Shown here one piece after another: positions 7,625-15,566 of a stretch of 64,000 nucleotides of DNA. This DNA is from Paeniglutamicibacter antarcticus. GTDB lineage: Bacteria; Actinomycetota; Actinomycetes; Actinomycetales; Micrococcaceae. The stretch spans positions 1 to 64,000 of the forward strand of contig NZ_CZJT01000073.1 of assembly GCF_900010755.1 (NCBI RefSeq), read 5' to 3'. The position numbers and the translations under genes are program-made. Within the stretch, counting starts at the first letter, position 1. Each line of letters begins with the position of its first letter. The notes under the pieces were generated by a model that saw nothing but the letters and a program-made list of their open reading frames with translations, had not been told where the DNA came from and did not search any database.

Positions 7625-8596
7625 TCAGGCGACGGTGATGACGATCTTGCCGGTCGTCTCCCCGGCCATCATGGCGGCAAACCCTTCGTGGATGCGTTGC
7701 AGCGGCAGCACGCGGTCGATGCGCGGACGCAGGCCGGTGGAGGCCAGCATGCGCAGCATGGAGACCATTTCGTGGCGTGTGGAACCGGTGGATCCAAGAA
7801 TCCGCAGCTGTTGGTAGAAGATGCGGCCCAGGTCCGCCTCCGGGCTGGTGCCGGACGTCGTCCCGGCGATCACGATGGCGCCGCCCGGGTGCAGGCAGCG
7901 CAGCGAGTGGCCCCAGGTGGCCTCCCCGACGGTCTCGATGACCAAATCCACGCGCTCGGGCAGCCGGTCGCCGGACTCGAAGGCCGCGTGGGCGCCGAGT
8001 TCCAGCGCCAGGGCGCGTTTGTCGGCGGTGCGGCTGGTGGCATAGACGGTGGCTCCGGCGGCGGCGGCCAACGCGATGGCAGCCGAAGCCACGCCGCCGC
8101 CGGCACCCTGGACCAGCACCCGGTCCCCGGCCTTGAGCTGGCCTTGGGTGAAAAGCATGCGGTAGGCGGTTGACCAGGCCACGGGCAGGCAGGCGGCTTC
8201 CTCGAAGGAGAGCTGCTTGGGCTTGGGGATCACGCAGCGATCGGGCACCACGATGTACTCGGCGAAGCCGCCGTCGTGCCGTTCGGAGAGCAGGGCACGG
8301 TTCGGGTCCAGGGTCTCGTCCCCGTTGCCGGCATCCGGATCGGCGATCACCGGGTAGACCACCACTTCGCGCCCGTCGTCGGTGACCCCGGCAACGTCGC
8401 AGCCCAGGATGATCGGGATGTTCTTGGGATCGTGCCCGACCCCGCGCAACGTCCACACATCGTGCATGTTCAGCGAGGAGGCCTTGACCTTCACCCGGGT
8501 CCAGCCTTCGGGGGCGACGGGCATGGGCACCTCGCGCAGCTCCAGGCAGGACAGTGGATCGTTGGGGTTCTGGGAGTGGGCTACTGCAGCAAGCAT
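7625..8596 (-). CDS. Medium-chain (quinone-type) oxidoreductase
   Basis: The 323-aa protein belongs to the MDR/zinc-binding alcohol dehydrogenase superfamily. The GroES-like part is N-terminal (GWTRVKVKASSLNMHDVWTL, then IPIILGCDVAG) and the Rossmann part has the nucleotide motif GAGGGVASAAIALAAAAGA near residue 165, with a C-terminus typical of quinone reductases (GKIVITVA). The GHE zinc motif of true alcohol dehydrogenases is not evident, so a quinone or enone reductase role is more likely. It is the middle gene of a unit with an SDR and IclR. A part in side-chain reduction or oxidation of phenylpropanoid substrates is plausible but unproven. Confidence 0.8.
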   Translation of the reverse strand: MLAAVAHSQNPNDPLSCLELREVPMPVAPEGWTRVKVKASSLNMHDVWTLRGVGHDPKNIPIILGCDVAGVTDDGREVVVYPVIADPDAGNGDETLDPNRALLSERHDGGFAEYIVVPDRCVIPKPKQLSFEEAACLPVAWSTAYRMLFTQGQLKAGDRVLVQGAGGGVASAAIALAAAAGATVYATSRTADKRALALELGAHAAFESGDRLPERVDLVIETVGEATWGHSLRCLHPGGAIVIAGTTSGTSPEADLGRIFYQQLRILGSTGSTRHEMVSMLRMLASTGLRPRIDRVLPLQRIHEGFAAMMAGETTGKIVITVA

Positions 8597-8660
8597 GGTG
8601 TGTGGTTCTCCGAAGGGTGAGGTGGTTCAAGAACTAACGAGAGCGGGCAATGGTGGGCTT

Positions 8661-9449
8661 TTAGCGCATGCCCAGGCGCAGCGCGCCATCGATGCGTACT
8701 ACCTCGCCATTGAGCATGGGGTTGGTGACCAGGGAGTGCACCAAATGGGCGAACTCGTCGGCATGGCCGAGACGTTGCGGAAAGGGAACTGCTGAGCCGA
8801 TGCCGTTCTTGGCTTCGTCGCTCAGGACATCCATAAACGGGGTGTCAAAGACCCCCGGTGCCACGCCCAGCACACGGATTCCATGGCGCGCCAAATCGCG
8901 GGCCGCGGGAAGGACCATGGCGTTGACCCCGCCCTTGGAAGCGGCATAGGCCAATTGGCCCATTTGCCCCTCGTAGGCGGCTACCGAACTGGTCAGTGCA
9001 ATGACACCGCGCGATCCGTCGGCTTCGGGTTCGTTGCCGGACATGGCCTCTGCCGCCATGGTTAACAGCGTGAAAGATCCAACCAGATTGGTCTCCAGCT
9101 GCTCGGTGAAGGATGCCCGTGAGTGCGCGCCCTTGCGACCCAGGGTCTTTTCGATGATTGCCGAGCCCGCAGCTGACACGGCAACCCGAAGTCCTCGCGG
9201 GGCTTGCGCAGCCAAGGCCATCGCGGCCCGCATGGATTCCTCATCGCGCACGTCGACTCGGGCGAAAACGCCGCCGATTTCCGCGGCCAGGGTGGTTCCC
9301 TTGGATTCGTTGCGTCCGCACACCACCACGTGGGCGCCGCGCGCGGCAAAGAGGCGTGCTGTGGCGGCACCTAGGCCCGAGGTCGCACCGGTGACAACTA
9401 TTCCGGCGCCGGCTAGATCCGCTGATGTGAACTGAGGTGAGGAAAGCAT
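8661..9449 (-). CDS. SDR, 3-hydroxyacyl-CoA dehydrogenase type II-like
   Basis: The 262-aa short-chain dehydrogenase has the cofactor motif TGATSGLG (residues 20-27) and the catalytic YAASK motif (Tyr168, Lys172) with TSS upstream. The SDGSRGVIALTSSVAAYEGQMGQLAY region and the ending NGEVVRIDGALRLGMR are typical of type II 3-hydroxyacyl-CoA dehydrogenases (HSD10 family), which act on 3-hydroxyacyl-CoA. This would fit beta-oxidation of a side chain after CoA activation. The ATG at 9449 is preferred over an upstream TTG. It is the first gene of the SDR-MDR-IclR unit, with regulon repeat 9490-9508 in front. Confidence 0.8.
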   Translation of the reverse strand: MLSSPQFTSADLAGAGIVVTGATSGLGAATARLFAARGAHVVVCGRNESKGTTLAAEIGGVFARVDVRDEESMRAAMALAAQAPRGLRVAVSAAGSAIIEKTLGRKGAHSRASFTEQLETNLVGSFTLLTMAAEAMSGNEPEADGSRGVIALTSSVAAYEGQMGQLAYAASKGGVNAMVLPAARDLARHGIRVLGVAPGVFDTPFMDVLSDEAKNGIGSAVPFPQRLGHADEFAHLVHSLVTNPMLNGEVVRIDGALRLGMR

Positions 9450-9489
9450 CAATCCATCATCGCCGCAGTCAGCGTCGGTAAATAGGCAA

Positions 9490-9508
9490 CGTGCCAGTTA
9501 GCGGCACA
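9490..9508. promoter_or_regulatory. Regulon operator, copy B (SDR-MDR-IclR unit)
   Basis: CGTGCC-AGTTAGC-GGCACA is an inverted repeat with five of six arm bases pairing. It lies close to the SDR start (about 40 bp), so it could overlap the promoter. Confidence 0.65.
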
Positions 9509-9579
9509 ACGGCGATTGGCACCGCCCGATGCAACGGAAAACCGCGATTTTCCCCGTACGACCGGGCAGGCCTTGTTGC

Positions 9580-10182
9580 TTATGCGCCAAAGAGCGTGTT
9601 GATTTCTTCCACGGTGATCATTTGCGCGAAGAGACCTAGCGAAGCGATTGATGCATCGTGGGACCCCTGATCGGCCGCGGAGCTCGCATCTGAGACGACA
9701 AAGGTTGAATAGCCCAGGTCGCTGGCCTGCCGTGCTGCTCCCTCAACCGACGCATTCGTTGCAACGCCACACACCAGTACGTTTTCGATGCCCTTGCCCT
9801 GGAGGATTTCATGCAGGTTGGTATTCGTGAAGGGGCCCGGGCGTTGGTGGGTCAGCACCACGTCCTGCGGAGCAACCTGGATTTGCGGAGCGAGCGCCGC
9901 GCCGGGCTCGCCGTCTATGAGGCAACCGGCTTGAAGGACCATCTGCAGCAGTGGAAGGGATGGAACTAAATTTGAATAGTCTGGAGTGAAGGCAATCCGG
10001 GCTAGCACGATGGTCCCACCCATTTCACGTACCGCTTGCATTGCGGCATTGCATTTGGCCAAGACATCTTTTTCAACCACTTGTTGGTTGAAAATGGCCC
10101 CGAATGCTGTGTTCTCGGAAACTATGTCGTGTTGGAGATGGATGGCAAGCAGGGCCGTTGTCATGGGGTTCAGGGTGCTCAT
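9580..10182 (-). CDS. Isochorismatase-fold cysteine hydrolase, atypical triad
   Basis: The 200-aa protein has the isochorismatase-like fold with the nucleophile in CGVATNASVEGAARQASDLGY (Cys138). In the usual Asp-Lys-Cys triad the Asp lies in DxQ near the N-terminus and the Lys precedes a SAF/GPF-like loop. Here the first motif reads HLQHD (His15) and the second HQRPGPF (His112), so both positions appear changed. The start at 10182 is chosen because GAAAGGAAAA lies before it. It sits alone between SDR and mhpE units, behind the mhpE terminator. Amide or N-carbamoyl hydrolases are common in this family. The substrate here is unknown. Confidence 0.8.
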   Translation of the reverse strand: MSTLNPMTTALLAIHLQHDIVSENTAFGAIFNQQVVEKDVLAKCNAAMQAVREMGGTIVLARIAFTPDYSNLVPSLPLLQMVLQAGCLIDGEPGAALAPQIQVAPQDVVLTHQRPGPFTNTNLHEILQGKGIENVLVCGVATNASVEGAARQASDLGYSTFVVSDASSAADQGSHDASIASLGLFAQMITVEEINTLFGA

Positions 10183-10289
10183 GAATTTTCCTTTCGGCAA
10201 TCGGTGCGATTCACCGGCTTTGCCTTGCGTGCGAGTGGATTTTTGGTTGCAAATTTCCTAGCGAGTACCGGGTGTTTCCGATGTTCGTT

Positions 10290-10325
10290 AAAAAGGCTGG
10301 GGTCCGAGCCAAAAGCTCGGACCCC
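10290..10325 (-). terminator. Intrinsic terminator of the mhpBDFE operon
   Basis: An 11-bp perfect GC-rich stem (arms 10299-10309 and 10315-10325, GGGGTCCGAGC) with a five-base loop is followed on the minus strand by a run of five T (10294-10290). It lies 27 nt beyond the mhpE stop. Confidence 0.9.
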
Positions 10326-10351
10326 ACCTACTCAAAGGGAGACAGACAGTC

Positions 10352-11380
10352 TTAGCGGGCTGCGGCCAGCTGTACGGCTACGTCCACGATCATGTCTTCC
10401 TGGCCGCCAACGTAGCCGGCCTTACCGATTTCCTCGAGGATCCGGTAGGCAGGAACGCCGTAGCGTTCGGCCGCGCGCTCGGCGTGGATCAGGAAGGAGG
10501 AGTAAACCCCGGCGTAGCCCTGCATGATGGAGGCGCGGTCCATGACCGGCATGCGGGTGATGAACGGCTTGACGACGTCTTCGGCCGCGGCCATAACGCC
10601 CTGGATGTCGACGCCGGTCTTAATGTCCAGGCGGTCGAATGCTGCGGCGAGGACCTCGGTGGGGGAGTTGCCCGCACCGGCACCCAAGGCCATCAAGGTG
10701 CCATCGATCTGCTTGGCACCGGCACGTACGGCGAAGACCGAGTTGGCGACGCCGAAGCTCATGTTCTGGTGGCCGTGGAAGCCCACCTGGGCGTCATCGC
10801 CCAGCTCTGCGACCAAGGCTGCGACGCGGTCCGAGACATCGTCAAGGATCAGTGCGCCGGCGGAGTCAACCACGTAGACGCACTGGCAGCCGGCGTCGGC
10901 CATGATGCGGGCCTGGACGGCAAGTTCCGCCGGGGAGACCCGGTGGGAGAGCATCAGGAAGCCAACGGTTTCCATGCCCAGCTTGCGGGCGTGCTGGAAG
11001 TGCTGGATGGAGACATCTGCCTCGGTGCAGTGGGTGGCGATGCGGGCCACGGAGGCTCCGGCGTCGTACGCCTGGTTCAAATCGTGGATGGTGCCCAAGC
11101 CCGGGAGCATGAGCACGGCGATCTTCGCCTGTTTGGCTTCGTCCACGGCGGCCTTGATGAGGTCAAGTTCCGGGGTCTTGGAGAAGCCGTAGTTGAAGGA
11201 GGATCCGCCCAGGCCATCGCCGTGGGTGACCTCGATGACCTCAACGCGGGAGTCATCCAGCGCGCGGACCACGGAGCGGACATGTTCCTCGGTGAACTGG
11301 TGGCTCATGGCGTGTGAGCCGTCGCGCAGCGTGGTGTCGGTGAGGCGGATGTCGAAGGTGGTGTTCATGGGTGCAGTCAT
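10352..11380 (-). CDS. mhpE: 4-hydroxy-2-oxovalerate aldolase
   Basis: The 342-aa DRE-TIM metallolyase begins with [18 protein letters not shown], which holds the metal- and substrate-binding RDGSH motif. It also has [15 protein letters not shown] (metal-binding His-x-His) and [17 protein letters not shown], as in MhpE/BphI. It splits 4-hydroxy-2-oxopentanoate to pyruvate and acetaldehyde, and passes acetaldehyde to the partner dehydrogenase through a channel. It is the last gene of mhpB-D-F-E, 20 nt behind mhpF, with a terminator after it. ATG 11380 has GGGGAAG upstream; ATG 11368 is an alternative. Confidence 0.95.
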   Translation of the reverse strand: MTAPMNTTFDIRLTDTTLRDGSHAMSHQFTEEHVRSVVRALDDSRVEVIEVTHGDGLGGSSFNYGFSKTPELDLIKAAVDEAKQAKIAVLMLPGLGTIHDLNQAYDAGASVARIATHCTEADVSIQHFQHARKLGMETVGFLMLSHRVSPAELAVQARIMADAGCQCVYVVDSAGALILDDVSDRVAALVAELGDDAQVGFHGHQNMSFGVANSVFAVRAGAKQIDGTLMALGAGAGNSPTEVLAAAFDRLDIKTGVDIQGVMAAAEDVVKPFITRMPVMDRASIMQGYAGVYSSFLIHAERAAERYGVPAYRILEEIGKAGYVGGQEDMIVDVAVQLAAAR

Positions 11381-11400
11381 GATGTGCTTCCCCGTTCTTA

Positions 11401-12336
11401 CTAGTTGGCCAGCGCGATGGTGCGCGCGGCGTCGATTTTGTCGGAGAGCAGGTCCGCGGTGCGGGTGGCAGCTGCGGTGATGATGTCCAGGTTCCCTGCG
11501 TACTCGGGCAGGTAGTCGGCGGCGCCGGCCACCTGGACCCAGATGCCGACGCGGCCAAAGCCGCCCCAGTCTTCGCGGGCTTCCTCGAACTGTGGCTCCA
11601 GGCGCAGTGCGTAACCCGGGACGTAGTCGCGGATGGAGGCGGCTGCAGCATCAATTGCGGTGCGGATGGCGTCCTGGGTTGCGCCGGGTGCTGCTGCCTC
11701 GGCGGGGATCATGCAGTAGATGGTGTTGCGCATCATCATCGGTGGTTCCACCGGGTTGATGATGATGATGGCCTTGCCGCGCTTGGCGCCGCCGACGACC
11801 TCGAGGGCCTTGGCGGTGGTCTCGGTGAATTCATCCACGTTGGCGCGGGTGCCCGGGCCGGCGGACTTCGAGGCGATGGAGGCGACGATCTCGGCGTATT
11901 CGACCTCAACGACCGAAGAGACGGCTGCGACGATCGGGGTGGTGGCCTGGCCGGCGCAGGTAATCATGTTCACGTTCATGGTGTCGGTGAGTGTTTCGAG
12001 GTTCACCACCGGTGCCAGGTAGGGACCCACGGCGGCGGGGGTCAGGTCGATGGCGTGGATGCCGGCGGCCTTGTACTTCGGGGCGTTGGCCTCGTGGGCC
12101 TTGGCGGAGGTGCATTCAAAGACGAAGTCGGGCAGTTCGTCCTGGGCCAGCAGCCAGTCCACGCCTTCGGCGGAGGTGGTGATGCCCAGGCGGGCCGCGC
12201 GGGCCAGACCGTCGGACTTGGGGTCCACGCCGATCATGTACTTGACTTCGACGTTGGTGGAGCGGCGCATGATCTTGAACATCAGATCGGTGCCGATGTT
12301 GCCGGAGCCGACGATAGCGGCTGTTTTCTTTGCCAT
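11401..12336 (-). CDS. mhpF: Acetaldehyde dehydrogenase (acylating)
   Basis: The 311-aa protein starts with the NAD-binding motif [17 protein letters not shown], has the catalytic cysteine in [18 protein letters not shown] (about residue 132) and [18 protein letters not shown], all as in MhpF/BphJ. It converts acetaldehyde, CoA and NAD to acetyl-CoA and works as a complex with the MhpE aldolase encoded next. Length is normal. It has AAGGAAG before the ATG. A run of seven G lies in the 53-nt gap to mhpD. Confidence 0.95.
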   Translation of the reverse strand: MAKKTAAIVGSGNIGTDLMFKIMRRSTNVEVKYMIGVDPKSDGLARAARLGITTSAEGVDWLLAQDELPDFVFECTSAKAHEANAPKYKAAGIHAIDLTPAAVGPYLAPVVNLETLTDTMNVNMITCAGQATTPIVAAVSSVVEVEYAEIVASIASKSAGPGTRANVDEFTETTAKALEVVGGAKRGKAIIIINPVEPPMMMRNTIYCMIPAEAAAPGATQDAIRTAIDAAAASIRDYVPGYALRLEPQFEEAREDWGGFGRVGIWVQVAGAADYLPEYAGNLDIITAAATRTADLLSDKIDAARTIALAN

Positions 12337-12389
12337 GGCTGGTTACTTCCTTAGTGACAGGTAACGAAGAAAAAGGGGGGGAAAAGAGG

Positions 12390-13196
12390 TTAGATGAAGT
12401 TGATGCTCAGGGAGCCCAGGGACCCGAAGTCGGCGGTGGCGGACTGGCCGGCGATCACCGGCAGGGCTCCGGTGAAGGAGCCGGGAAGGATGAGCTGTCC
12501 GGCTTCCAAGGACACACCTTGTTCGCCCAGGACATTGGCCAGCCAGGCCAGCGGGGCGACGGGGTCGCCCATGACATCGGTGCCGGTTCCGGTGGAGCGC
12601 TTTTCGCCGTCGATGAGCAGCGAGCACTGAACCGAACCGAGGTCCTGAACCTGTACATTCAGCGGGGTGGTTCCCACGGCGATGGCGCCACATGAGGCGT
12701 TATCGGCCACGGTGTCCACCAGCTTGATGTCCCAGTCGGCGACGCGTGAGTCGATGATCTCGATCGCCGCATAGACCTCGCCGATGGCCGCCGCTGCCTG
12801 CTCGCGGGTCACGCCCGGGCCGGTCAGGGTTTCCTTCAGTACGAAGCCGAACTCCGGTTCGACCTTGGGGGAGATGAAGGAACCGGCGGCGATCTGCGCG
12901 TCTTCGTGGTGCACCATGTCGGTGAAGAAGAAACCGAAGTCCGGGGAGTCAACGCCCAGTTGCTTCTGCATGGCCAGGGAGGTCAACCCGACCTTGCGCC
13001 CAGCCAGCACGCGTCCCGCTTCGAGGTGGGCGCGCAATTGCGTGTCCTGGATGCGGTAGGCGTCGTTGACGTCCATGTTTTCGACGCGGTCGCGCAGCGG
13101 GGCGATCGGCTTCAGGGTCTCGGTGGCCGTGAGCAGGTCCGCTGCCAGCGAATCCAGGAGTTGCGTGCGTTCGAAGCCCATGATGGTTTCGCTCAT
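12390..13196 (-). CDS. mhpD: 2-keto-4-pentenoate hydratase
   Basis: The 268-aa protein belongs to the hydratase/decarboxylase (fumarylacetoacetase-like) family. GRKVGLTSLAMQKQLGVDSPDFGFFFTDM and KVEPEFGFVLKETL carry the acidic residues that hold Mg2+. MhpD adds water to 2-hydroxypenta-2,4-dienoate to give 4-hydroxy-2-oxopentanoate, the MhpE substrate. Its ATG overlaps the mhpB stop (ATGA), so translation is coupled. MGFERTQ at 13181 is a possible shorter start. Confidence 0.95.
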   Translation of the reverse strand: MSETIMGFERTQLLDSLAADLLTATETLKPIAPLRDRVENMDVNDAYRIQDTQLRAHLEAGRVLAGRKVGLTSLAMQKQLGVDSPDFGFFFTDMVHHEDAQIAAGSFISPKVEPEFGFVLKETLTGPGVTREQAAAAIGEVYAAIEIIDSRVADWDIKLVDTVADNASCGAIAVGTTPLNVQVQDLGSVQCSLLIDGEKRSTGTGTDVMGDPVAPLAWLANVLGEQGVSLEAGQLILPGSFTGALPVIAGQSATADFGSLGSLSINFI

Positions 13197-14134
13197 TTCT
13201 TCAGTACCGCGGTGGTGACGCCAAAGCCGGCAATGTATTCCTTGATCGGCTTGTAGAACTCGTAGTTGACCTCGTATTCGCCGCAGGCGCGCAGCGCCGA
13301 GTAGGCCGCGACCCAGGTGCGGACCTCGTGCGAGGAGTGGCCGGCGACGGCATCCATCTCGTCCGCTGTGTAGGCATCAAACGCAGTAACGTCTCCGGCC
13401 TTGCAAACCTCAAGGAAGGCGCGGTCCCATTCGGGGTTCAGGTCCATGATGTCGGCCTCACCGGCGGCGAACTTGATAGCCGTGTTGATGGTGTTGGCCT
13501 GGCGGGCCGCCCGGGCCTCCGGGGTGGGATTGCGGCCGTTGGTCAGCAAGGCGCGCTGGGCTTCGGTTGCGGTGGCGATCTGCGGGACCGGCGGGTCGTG
13601 GGACAGTCCGCCGGAACCGATGAACAGGACCTTCTTGTCCGAGTCCTTGAAGTATTCGCCCACGGCCTGGCCGAACTTGCGCACCCGGGAGACCTTGGAG
13701 AAGGGTCGGGCCACGGAGTTCACGAAGATCGGGATGACCGGGACGGTGTCCAGTCCGCCGAAGATGATTTCCATGGGCTGCACTGCCCCGTGGTCGACCT
13801 CCATCTTGCGGGAGATCGCGGTATCGATGTCCTGGTCGATGATGAACTGGGCCAGCTTTTCGGCCTCGGAAGTCGGGACGTTGATCGGTCCGGCCCAGGA
13901 ATCGTAGTCGCCGGTGCCATGGGCCTCGTAGCCGACGCAGAACGGGGGCATCAGGTCGTAGAAGAACCCGTTGTAGTGGTCGGGGCCGAAGTTGATGACC
14001 AGGTCCGGGTTGAAGTCCTTGGCAAAGGCCCGGACATGGTCAAAAGCTGCTTCGACTGCTGCCTTGACGTCCTCGGGCGGGTTCGTGTGCTCCAACAGGG
14101 GAGAGTGCGACATGGCGATCAGTGCTTGTTGCAT
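13193..14134 (-). CDS. mhpB: 2,3-dihydroxyphenylpropionate 1,2-dioxygenase
   Basis: The 313-aa class III extradiol dioxygenase has the MhpB landmarks: SHSPLLEHTNP at the N-terminus (first iron-ligand His), FGPDHYNGFFYDLMPPFCVG, KMEVDHGAVQPMEIIFGGLD and LFIGSGGLSHDPPVPQIA, and AGHSSHEVRTWVAAYSAL near the end. It uses Fe(II) to open the catechol ring of 2,3-dihydroxyphenylpropionate or the cinnamate analogue. It is the first gene of mhpB-D-F-E, with a regulon repeat 81 bp upstream and a divergent TetR gene beyond. Confidence 0.96.
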   Translation of the reverse strand: MQQALIAMSHSPLLEHTNPPEDVKAAVEAAFDHVRAFAKDFNPDLVINFGPDHYNGFFYDLMPPFCVGYEAHGTGDYDSWAGPINVPTSEAEKLAQFIIDQDIDTAISRKMEVDHGAVQPMEIIFGGLDTVPVIPIFVNSVARPFSKVSRVRKFGQAVGEYFKDSDKKVLFIGSGGLSHDPPVPQIATATEAQRALLTNGRNPTPEARAARQANTINTAIKFAAGEADIMDLNPEWDRAFLEVCKAGDVTAFDAYTADEMDAVAGHSSHEVRTWVAAYSALRACGEYEVNYEFYKPIKEYIAGFGVTTAVLKK

Positions 14135-14215
14135 TCCTGGCGCTCCATTCGATTGGCGACTAGAAGGTATTGCTTGCTTTCATTCCATCCCACGCAGAGC
14201 ATGAAGGCACGCGCC

Positions 14216-14234
14216 TGTTCCATTGCGCGGCACG
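14216..14234. promoter_or_regulatory. Regulon operator, copy D (mhpB operon/tetR)
   Basis: TGTTCC-ATTGCGC-GGCACG lies between mhpB and the divergent tetR, 81 bp before mhpB and 95 bp before tetR. Four of six arm bases pair; the right arm is identical to those of copies A and E. Confidence 0.55.
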
Positions 14235-14307
14235 ATTCATTCATTGGTTTTCGTCAATGCCCCGTGGTTGCGGCGATAACGGCGATCGTGTCCTTGGGCA
14301 AAAAACG

Positions 14308-14319
14308 TGCACTAGTGCA
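14308..14319. promoter_or_regulatory. Palindrome before tetR, candidate autoregulatory operator
   Basis: A perfect 12-bp palindrome, TGCACTAGTGCA, ends 10 bp before the TetR start codon. TetR proteins usually repress their own gene through such a site; the assignment rests on position. Confidence 0.6.
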
Positions 14320-14329
14320 TAATTTGAGG

Positions 14330-14959
14330 ATGGATGAGAAAAATGGGGGAGTCCGGGTGGCCCAGCGGAACCGGCACTGGATGCAGATCCACGAGGCAGC
14401 TGTGTTGTTGGTGTTGGAAAAGGGCCTGGCGGCGACCACGATCGATGCCATCACGGCGGCGGCCGGAGTCTCGCGGCGCAGCTTCTTCAACTACTTCCCC
14501 ACCAAGGAGGACGCGGTGCTGGGCACCCGCGAGCCGTGGCTTCCAGAAGAGGAATGGGAGGAATTCCTCTCTTCAAAACTGGCGGTGTTGCCGCGTACCG
14601 CCAGGCTACTGGCGGCGGTGCTGAACACCAGCACGCAAGCCGGGGAGGGGTTTAGAAAGCGCCGCGAAATGGTGCGCGTCTTTCCCGAGTTGCGCCGGCG
14701 TACCCACGTCCACGTGCAGGCGGCCGAACAGCTGGTTGCCACCGCCCTGATCGAGCGGCTCAAGCCGCACCAGGCGGCGCTGCTGGCCCACGAATTACCG
14801 AATCATCCCGGCGCGCAGCACGCCTTGGTGCTGCTCGCCGGGACCATCACCCGCTACGCGTTCACCGAGGACCCGGAGGAATTCGCGCGCGATTGGCAAT
14901 CCGCGGTGGCTCGGGCCAGCGCGGTGTTCGGCTCGCTGCTGCATCCAGTTCCGCGCTGA
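14330..14959 (+). CDS. TetR family regulator
   Basis: The 209-aa protein has the TetR helix-turn-helix (ATTIDAITAAAGVSRRSFFNYFPTKEDAVLG, about residues 36-66). The C-terminal ligand domain is divergent, with the MftR-like actinobacterial look (AGEGFRKRREMVRVFPELRRR, then EQLVATALIERL). The start codon ATG 14330 follows GAGG closely. It is divergent from the mhpB operon. A 12-bp palindrome sits directly upstream. Its target could be its own gene, mhpB, or the thioesterase and MFS genes downstream; the ligand is unknown. Confidence 0.9.
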   Translation: MDEKNGGVRVAQRNRHWMQIHEAAVLLVLEKGLAATTIDAITAAAGVSRRSFFNYFPTKEDAVLGTREPWLPEEEWEEFLSSKLAVLPRTARLLAAVLNTSTQAGEGFRKRREMVRVFPELRRRTHVHVQAAEQLVATALIERLKPHQAALLAHELPNHPGAQHALVLLAGTITRYAFTEDPEEFARDWQSAVARASAVFGSLLHPVPR

Positions 14960-14976
14960 ACCTGGGGCCATAACTA

Positions 14977-15426
14977 CTACTTGCCCAGGCGGCGTTCCTT
15001 GAGCATGTATGTGAAGGTCGTGTGCACCAAAACCTTGGCATTCGCATCCGCGACCTGGACCTCGGCGACGACCACCGATGCCCCGCCGCGCAGGATGCGG
15101 GCTGTGGCAATTGCGGGCCCGGCCTTCGAGTTGGTCATGAAGTTCACGTTCGATTGGATGGCCAGCGGGAATTGCCCGGCATCCGCGTAGGCGTTCATGG
15201 CCAGGTAGGTCCCGGCGATGTCCGCGGCTCCAAAGAGTGAGGCGGCGGCAAACATGCCATTGGCCTGGGACAGCTCGTCACAGAGCGGCATCGAAAAACT
15301 CATCGAGTCTTCCGTGACTGCATGCGGGGACAGTTGCAGGGTGAAGGTGATGTCCTTGAATCCCAGCGAATCGCGGAATGAATCCCAGCGCTCGGTGAAC
15401 TCGGACAGGGTTGCCGGTAGTGCCAT
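14977..15426 (-). CDS. Hotdog-fold thioesterase (PaaI/YiiD-like)
   Basis: The 149-aa protein has the hotdog-fold pattern with LSQANGMFAAASLFGAADIAGTYLAMNAY in place of the classic HGG helix, and QSNVNFMTNSKAGPAIATARIL plus a final TFTYMLKE strand. The family hydrolyses acyl- or aroyl-CoA. In this cluster it could release CoA from dead-end phenylpropanoyl-CoA. It is convergent with tetR (17 nt between stops) and follows the MFS gene on the same strand after a hairpin. Confidence 0.8.
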   Translation of the reverse strand: MALPATLSEFTERWDSFRDSLGFKDITFTLQLSPHAVTEDSMSFSMPLCDELSQANGMFAAASLFGAADIAGTYLAMNAYADAGQFPLAIQSNVNFMTNSKAGPAIATARILRGGASVVVAEVQVADANAKVLVHTTFTYMLKERRLGK

Positions 15427-15489
15427 TTTATTTTGTCTCCAAAGAAATTAGGGGAGGATGCGGTCTTGTTGGTTCCCACCTTAACCATC

Positions 15490-15522
15490 GATGGCACCCG
15501 ATAGGGATCACCGGGTGCCATC
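15490..15522 (-). terminator. Hairpin between MFS and thioesterase genes
   Basis: A perfect 11-bp stem (arms 15490-15500 and 15512-15522, GATGGCACCCG) has an 11-base loop. There is no T-run on either side, so it may be an attenuator or operator rather than an intrinsic terminator. Confidence 0.45.
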
Positions 15523-15566
15523 TGGCAGCACGACCGCTCAGTGGCGGGGTGCCGTGGGGTGGTGCG

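Noticed and set aside
13328..14329. N-terminal extension of the TetR gene back to 13328
   Set aside because: It lies antisense to mhpB; the TetR fold starts at ATG 14330 behind a palindrome and GAGG.
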